From assembly GCA_025355915.1 (NCBI GenBank), contig JANXYT010000193.1, positions 1 to 8,955 on the forward strand: a stretch of 8,955 nt of DNA. Reading direction: 5' to 3'. Below are positions 5,039-8,955 of this stretch, one piece after another. Numbering within the stretch: the first letter of the stretch is position 1; each line of letters begins with the position of its first letter. Position numbers and translations under genes: made by a program. Below the pieces are notes generated by a model. The model did not search any database. It was given only the letters and a program-made list of their open reading frames with translations, and was not told where the DNA came from. This DNA is from Holophagaceae bacterium. GTDB lineage: Bacteria > Acidobacteriota > Holophagae > Holophagales > Holophagaceae.

Positions 5039-8000
5039 TGAACCCATCACGACCCTTCATCCTCCGGCCCATCGCCACCTCGCTGCTGATGGTGGGAATG
5101 CTGCTGGTGGGCCTGCTGGCCTTCCGTCAGCTGCCCGTCTCGGCCCTGCCCCAGGTGGACTACCCCACCATCCAGGTGGTCACCTTCTACCCGGGCGCCA
5201 GCCCCGACGTCATGGCCTCGGCCATTACCGCGCCCCTGGAGCGCCAGTTCGGCCAGTTGCCCGGCCTGAACCGCATGTCCTCCACCAGCTCTGGAGGCAG
5301 CTCCGTCATCACCCTCCAGTTCGTGCTGGATCTGAACATTGACGTGGCCGAGCAGCAGGTGCAGGCGGCGGTGAACGCTGCGGGGACCTACCTGCCCCGC
5401 GACCTCCCCAATCCGCCCATCTACAGCAAGATCAACCCCGCCGACTCACCCATCCTTACCCTGGCCCTCACCTCGAAGTCCCTGCCTCTGTCCAAGGTGG
5501 AGGACTTCGCCGACACCCGGCTGGCCCAGAAAATCTCGCAGCTGCCCGGCGTGGGCCTCGTGAGCATCAGCGGCGGCCAGAAGCCCGCGGTGCGGATCCA
5601 GGCCAACCCCGCGGCCCTGGCGGCCAAGGGGCTCACCCTGGGCGACGTGCGCACGGCTGTGGCCCTGAGCAACGTGAACCAGGCCAAAGGCAGCTTCGAC
5701 GGCCTCCGCCAGGCCTACGCCATCGGCGCCAACGACCAGCTGCTTTCCAGCGAGGACTACCGTCCCCTCATCGTGGCGTACCGGAATGGCGCCCCCGTGG
5801 TGCTCTCCGAGATCGCCACCGTCACCGACGATGTCGAAAACGTCCGCCTCGCCGCCTGGAAGGGTCAATCCCGTCAGGGAGGGGCACTCGGTGCCAAAGA
5901 GCCCCGAGTGCCCCCCCCTGGCCCCCCGAGCCCGGCCCAGGCGGAGCCTGGTCCGAATCTCGCCCCCGCCGTCATCCTCAACATCCAGCGGCAGCCCGGC
6001 GCCAACATCATCGCCGTGGTGGACCGGGTGAAAAACCTGATGCCCCAGCTCCGGGCTTCCCTGCCCGCCGCCGTGGAACTTACCGTCCTCACCGACCGTA
6101 CTATCACCATCCGTGCCTCTGTAGAGGACGTCGAGTTCGAACTGATGCTGACCATCGGCCTGGTGGTGATGGTGATCTTCCTGTTCCTGCGCACCCTGGC
6201 CGCCACGGTCATCCCCAGCGTGGCCGTGCCGCTGTCGCTGGTGGGCACCTTCGGGGTGATGTACCTGCTGGGCTACAGCCTGAACAACCTCACGCTCATG
6301 GCATTGACAATCTCGACGGGGTTCGTGGTGGACGATGCCATCGTGATGATCGAAAACATCATGCGATACATCGAGGAAGGAGAGTCGCCCCTCGAAGCCG
6401 CGCTGAAGGGCTCCGCGCAGATCGGGTTCACCATCCTGTCGCTGACGGTTTCCCTGATCGCGGTGCTCATCCCCCTGCTCTTCATGGGCGATATCGTGGG
6501 CCGGCTCTTCCGTGAATTCGCCGTCACCCTCAGCGTCACCATCCTGGTATCGGCCGTGGTGTCACTGACGCTCACGCCCATGATGTGCGCCAAGCTGCTG
6601 AAGCACACGCCGCCCGAAGAGCAGGGCCGCTTCTACCAGTCCTCCGAGCGGGTCTTCCAGCGGATCATCGCCTTTTATGGCCGCACCCTGGCCTGGGTGC
6701 TGAAGCACCAGACCGGCACCATGATCGTGGCCATGGCCACCCTGGCTTCCACGGTGTTGCTGTATATCGCCATTCCCAAGGGTTTCTTCCCCGTGCAGGA
6801 TACGGGCGTGCTCCTGGGCATCTCCGAGGCTCCGCAAACCGTCTCCTTCCCGGCCATGGCCGAGCGGCAGCAGGCACTCTCCGCCGAGATCCTCAAGGAC
6901 CCTGCCGTGGAAAGCCTATCCTCCTTCATCGGCATCGACGGCACCAACACCACGCTCAACAGCGGCCGCATCCAGATCAACCTCAAGCCCCTCGACGAGC
7001 GTGGCCTCAGTGCCAGCGACGTCATCCTGCGGCTCCAGCCTCAAGTGAATAAAGTGGAGGGCATCCGCCTCTACCTCCAGCCCGTGCAGGACCTCACAGT
7101 GGAGGACCGCGTGAGCCGCACCCAGTACCAGTACACACTGGAGGACGCCGATCCCAAGGAACTGGGTGAGTGGGTGCCCCGCTTCGTGGACCGGTTCTCC
7201 GCCCTCCCCGAGTTGCGGGATGTGGCCAGTGACCAGCAGAATGCGGGCCTCCAGATCCGCATCACCCTCGACCGGACCACGGCGTCGCGCCTGGGCATCA
7301 CGCCCCAGATGCTGGACGACGCCCTCTACGACGCCTTCGGCCAGCGACAAATTTCCACCATGTTCACCCAGCTGAACCAGTACCGCGTGGTGCTGGAGGC
7401 CCGGCCCGGCCAGTACCAGCGGCCGGAGGATCTCCAGAGCATCTACGTCCGGTCGGCCTCGGGCGGCTCCGTTCCCCTCAGCGCCTTCACCCGCATCGAG
7501 GTGGTGACCGCACCCCTCGCCATCAGCCATCAGGGTCAGTTCCCCACGGCCACCGTGTCCTTCAACCTGGCCCCGGGCACCTCCCTGGGCCACGCCGTGA
7601 AGGCCGTCCAGGCGGCCCGGCAGGACATGGACCTGCCCCCCAGCCTCAAGGCGGGCTTCCAAGGTACCGCCCAGGCCTTCGGGGCCTCGCTCACCAATAC
7701 GCCGCTGCTGATCCTGGCGGCGGTGCTGACGGTCTACATCCTGCTGGGCGTGCTGTACGAAAGCTACATCCACCCCATCACGATCCTTTCGACGCTGCCA
7801 TCGGCGGGGGTGGGCGCCCTGCTCTCGCTCATGCTCTGCCGCACGGATTTCAGCGTCATCGCCCTCATCGGCATCATCCTGCTCATCGGCATCGTCGAGA
7901 AGAACGCCATCATGATGATCGACTTCGCGCTGGATGCTGAACGCAAGGACGGTCTGCCGCCGGAAGAGGCCATCTACCAGGCCTCCCTGCTGCGCTTCCG

Positions 8001-8232
8001 GCCCATCATCATGACCACCCTGGCGGCCATGCTGGGCGGCGTACCCCTGGCCCTGGGTTCCGGCGTGGGCGCCGAGCTTCGGCGGCCCCTGGGCATCGTC
8101 ATCGTGGGCGGCCTCATCTTCAGCCAGGTGCTGACGCTCTACACCACCCCCGTGATCTATCTGGCCTTCGACCGCCTAGCACGCCGCTTGCGCGGCGCGC
8201 ATGGGGCTTCGCCCAAAAACATAAAAACATGA
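5038..8232 (+). CDS. mdtB: RND multidrug efflux pump subunit, MdtB type
   Basis: This is an inner-membrane proton-driven RND transporter of 1064 residues. E. coli MdtB, as I recall its sequence, is about 1040 and closely similar throughout. MdtB works with MdtC and adaptor MdtA. Landmarks: TM1 (about residues 12-32) and [14 protein letters not shown] at the N-terminus; [14 protein letters not shown] and [11 protein letters not shown] in the porter domain; [12 protein letters not shown] in TM4 with the proton-relay pair D432/D433; [39 protein letters not shown] in TM10 with K955; and TTPVIYL near the end. The start is GTG, supported by AGGAA 7 nt upstream and by family alignment. An oddity is that residues 275-310 form a Pro/Gly-rich insert not found in E. 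coli MdtB, encoded by palindromic DNA. The frame is otherwise intact and the relay residues are kept, so it is probably functional. Confidence 0.95.
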   Translation: MNPSRPFILRPIATSLLMVGMLLVGLLAFRQLPVSALPQVDYPTIQVVTFYPGASPDVMASAITAPLERQFGQLPGLNRMSSTSSGGSSVITLQFVLDLNIDVAEQQVQAAVNAAGTYLPRDLPNPPIYSKINPADSPILTLALTSKSLPLSKVEDFADTRLAQKISQLPGVGLVSISGGQKPAVRIQANPAALAAKGLTLGDVRTAVALSNVNQAKGSFDGLRQAYAIGANDQLLSSEDYRPLIVAYRNGAPVVLSEIATVTDDVENVRLAAWKGQSRQGGALGAKEPRVPPPGPPSPAQAEPGPNLAPAVILNIQRQPGANIIAVVDRVKNLMPQLRASLPAAVELTVLTDRTITIRASVEDVEFELMLTIGLVVMVIFLFLRTLAATVIPSVAVPLSLVGTFGVMYLLGYSLNNLTLMALTISTGFVVDDAIVMIENIMRYIEEGESPLEAALKGSAQIGFTILSLTVSLIAVLIPLLFMGDIVGRLFREFAVTLSVTILVSAVVSLTLTPMMCAKLLKHTPPEEQGRFYQSSERVFQRIIAFYGRTLAWVLKHQTGTMIVAMATLASTVLLYIAIPKGFFPVQDTGVLLGISEAPQTVSFPAMAERQQALSAEILKDPAVESLSSFIGIDGTNTTLNSGRIQINLKPLDERGLSASDVILRLQPQVNKVEGIRLYLQPVQDLTVEDRVSRTQYQYTLEDADPKELGEWVPRFVDRFSALPELRDVASDQQNAGLQIRITLDRTTASRLGITPQMLDDALYDAFGQRQISTMFTQLNQYRVVLEARPGQYQRPEDLQSIYVRSASGGSVPLSAFTRIEVVTAPLAISHQGQFPTATVSFNLAPGTSLGHAVKAVQAARQDMDLPPSLKAGFQGTAQAFGASLTNTPLLILAAVLTVYILLGVLYESYIHPITILSTLPSAGVGALLSLMLCRTDFSVIALIGIILLIGIVEKNAIMMIDFALDAERKDGLPPEEAIYQASLLRFRPIIMTTLAAMLGGVPLALGSGVGAELRRPLGIVIVGGLIFSQVLTLYTTPVIYLAFDRLARRLRGAHGASPKNIKT
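5869..5961 (+). repeat. In-frame palindromic insert inside mdtB
   Basis: Compared with remembered E. coli MdtB, where about five residues lie between a conserved Trp and the AIVMNVQRQPGAN strand, this protein has about 36 between W274 and [13 protein letters not shown]. That leaves about 31 extra codons; the exact boundaries are uncertain. The DNA there holds an 11-bp perfect inverted repeat (5881-5891 with 5904-5914, 12-nt loop) and a 6-bp one (CCAGGC 5937-5942 with GCCTGG 5946-5951, loop GGA). Its translation is rich in Pro, Gly and Ala and adds no stop. Confidence 0.6.
8182..8232. repeat. Hairpins at the 3' end of mdtB
   Basis: CGCCGC/GCGGCG (8182-8197) and GGGC-TTC-GCCC (8204-8214) lie inside the last codons of mdtB. 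The second is the reverse complement of the GGGC-GAA-GCCC hairpin at 4990-5000. TAAAAACATGA (8222-8232), which includes the mdtB stop, is the reverse complement of TCATGTTTTTA at 4849-4859. The end of the gene therefore shares sequence with the mdtA-mdtB spacer in the opposite orientation. Confidence 0.4.
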
Positions 8233-8256
8233 CGCCTCTTTCACGCTCCATCCCCC

Positions 8257-8276
8257 GCTGCCGCCCCGGCGGCAGC
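8257..8276 (+). repeat. GC-rich stem-loop between mdtB and mdtC
   Basis: GCTGCCGCC (8257-8265) and GGCGGCAGC (8268-8276) are exact complements with only CC between them, so the folded form would have 7 or 8 pairs and a small loop. No T-tract follows, so it is not an intrinsic terminator. It could stabilise the message or be another repeat copy. Confidence 0.5.
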
Positions 8277-8279
8277 TGT

Positions 8280-8300
8280 CTCCAAACGGAACGTTTGGAG
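8280..8300 (+). promoter_or_regulatory. Hairpin sequestering the mdtC Shine-Dalgarno
   Basis: CTCCAAACG (8280-8288) pairs perfectly with CGTTTGGAG (8292-8300) around a GAA loop (8289-8291). The Shine-Dalgarno of the next gene, GGAG at 8297-8300 and 8 nt before ATG 8309, forms the end of the 3' arm and is paired with CTCC. The mdtB stop is 47 nt upstream of the hairpin, so ribosomes finishing mdtB would not melt it directly. The pairing is visible; the effect on translation is inference. Confidence 0.6.
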
Positions 8301-8308
8301 CCCAGAAC

Positions 8309-8955
8309 ATGAGCATCTCGACGCCCTTCATCCGCAGACCCGTGGCCACCACGCTGCTGACCGTAGCCCTGGCCCTGCTCGGCGCCATCTCCTACCAGTT
8401 CCTGCCGGTGTCGCCGCTGCCGCAGGTGGAGTTTCCCACCATCCAGGTGCAGGCGGGCCTGCCCGGGGCCAGCCCCGAAACCATGGCCTCCTCGGTGGCC
8501 ACGCCCCTGGAGCGCCAGTTCGGACGCATCGCCGGCATCACCGAAATGACGTCGTCCAGCTCGCTGGGATCCACCAATATCACCCTCCAGTTCGACCTCG
8601 GGCGGAACATCGACGCCGCCGGGCGCGACGTGCAGGCGGCCATCAACGCGGCCCGGGGCGATCTGCCCGCCAACCTGCCGAACAACCCTTCGTACCGCAA
8701 GGTGAATCCGGCGGATTCGCCGATCATGCTCCTGGCCCTCACCTCGAAGCTGATCTCCCGGGAGCGCATGTACGACATCGCCTCCTCCGTGCTCCAGCAG
8801 AAACTGTCGCAGATCCAGGGCGTGGGCCAGGTATTCGTCTGGGGCGGCGCCCTGCCCGCGGTGCGCGTGGATGTGAACCCCGCCCTGTTGAGCGCCCAGG
8901 GCCTGGCCCTGGAGGATGTCCGCTTCGCCATCGCCGCCGCCAACCTGAACCGGCC
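8309..8955 (+). CDS. mdtC: RND multidrug efflux pump subunit, MdtC type (partial, runs off the window)
   Basis: This is the N-terminal 215 residues of a second RND inner-membrane pump, about a fifth of the expected length of roughly 1025. It starts [17 protein letters not shown], with TM1 at about residues 13-31. It continues with [71 protein letters not shown] and [12 protein letters not shown]. The [11 protein letters not shown] and SVATPLER segments match remembered E. coli MdtC rather than MdtB, which supports an MdtB/MdtC heteromeric pair. ATG 8309 has GGAG (8297-8300) 8 nt upstream, but that Shine-Dalgarno is locked in a hairpin arm. The gene follows mdtB after 76 nt. The frame is open to the window end, and the proton-relay residues lie outside the window. 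Confidence 0.93.
   Translation, partial: MSISTPFIRRPVATTLLTVALALLGAISYQFLPVSPLPQVEFPTIQVQAGLPGASPETMASSVATPLERQFGRIAGITEMTSSSSLGSTNITLQFDLGRNIDAAGRDVQAAINAARGDLPANLPNNPSYRKVNPADSPIMLLALTSKLISRERMYDIASSVLQQKLSQIQGVGQVFVWGGALPAVRVDVNPALLSAQGLALEDVRFAIAAANLNR

Noticed and set aside
4571..5041. Open frame of 156 codons across the mdtA-mdtB spacer
   Set aside because: It starts inside mdtA in another frame and then only translates the 9-nt arrays (giving QMSQISQM- and [12 protein letters not shown] strings) and hairpins.
5860..5970. Frameshift or sequencing error in mdtB at the Pro-rich stretch
   Set aside because: The family match resumes in the same frame on both sides and no stop occurs, so an in-frame insert explains it better than paired frameshifts.
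8257..8300. Intrinsic terminator between mdtB and mdtC
   Set aside because: Two strong stems are present but neither is followed by a T-tract, and the next gene begins 8 nt after the second stem.

Overview
This is a GC-rich bacterial window with AT-richer, structured spacers. All supported genes lie on the + strand. A tripartite RND efflux system implies a Gram-negative envelope. The sequence alone does not place the organism. Something like Acidobacteriota (Holophaga/Geothrix group) is only an impression.

Layout. Positions 1-51 may be the 3' end of an upstream gene. Positions 52-456 hold no convincing gene, but contain two short hairpins, a hairpin followed by a T-rich tract (possible terminator) and a weak promoter candidate. 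Next comes an RhlE-type DEAD-box RNA helicase (457-1749). A TTGACA-like promoter and a perfect 7+7 bp inverted repeat then overlap the start of a MarR-family regulator (1796-2293). It is followed by an exported metallo-beta-lactamase-fold hydrolase (2346-3275), an MdtA-type adaptor (3454-4638), an MdtB-type RND pump (5038-8232) and the N-terminal fifth of an MdtC-type RND pump (8309 to the window end). No TolC-like outer-membrane factor is visible.

How the genes fit together. MdtA, MdtB and MdtC family proteins form a heteromeric RND pump. The MarR protein is the natural candidate regulator, and its putative operator overlaps its own start codon. The secreted hydrolase between regulator and pump might act on a compound related to the pumped one, but its substrate is unknown. 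All five genes could share a transcript, although the spacers (52, 178, 399 and 76 nt) leave room for other promoters.

The unusual part is non-coding. Palindromic or hairpin-forming DNA occupies the last three junctions of the pump region. There is a degenerate CACCAAG-type inverted element before mdtA and inverted arrays of a 9-nt CGCAGATNN unit after it. A chain of GAA-loop hairpins follows, and then a hairpin that displays the mdtB Shine-Dalgarno sequence in its loop. Another hairpin traps the mdtC Shine-Dalgarno in its stem. A palindrome-rich segment of about 31 codons also sits in frame inside mdtB.
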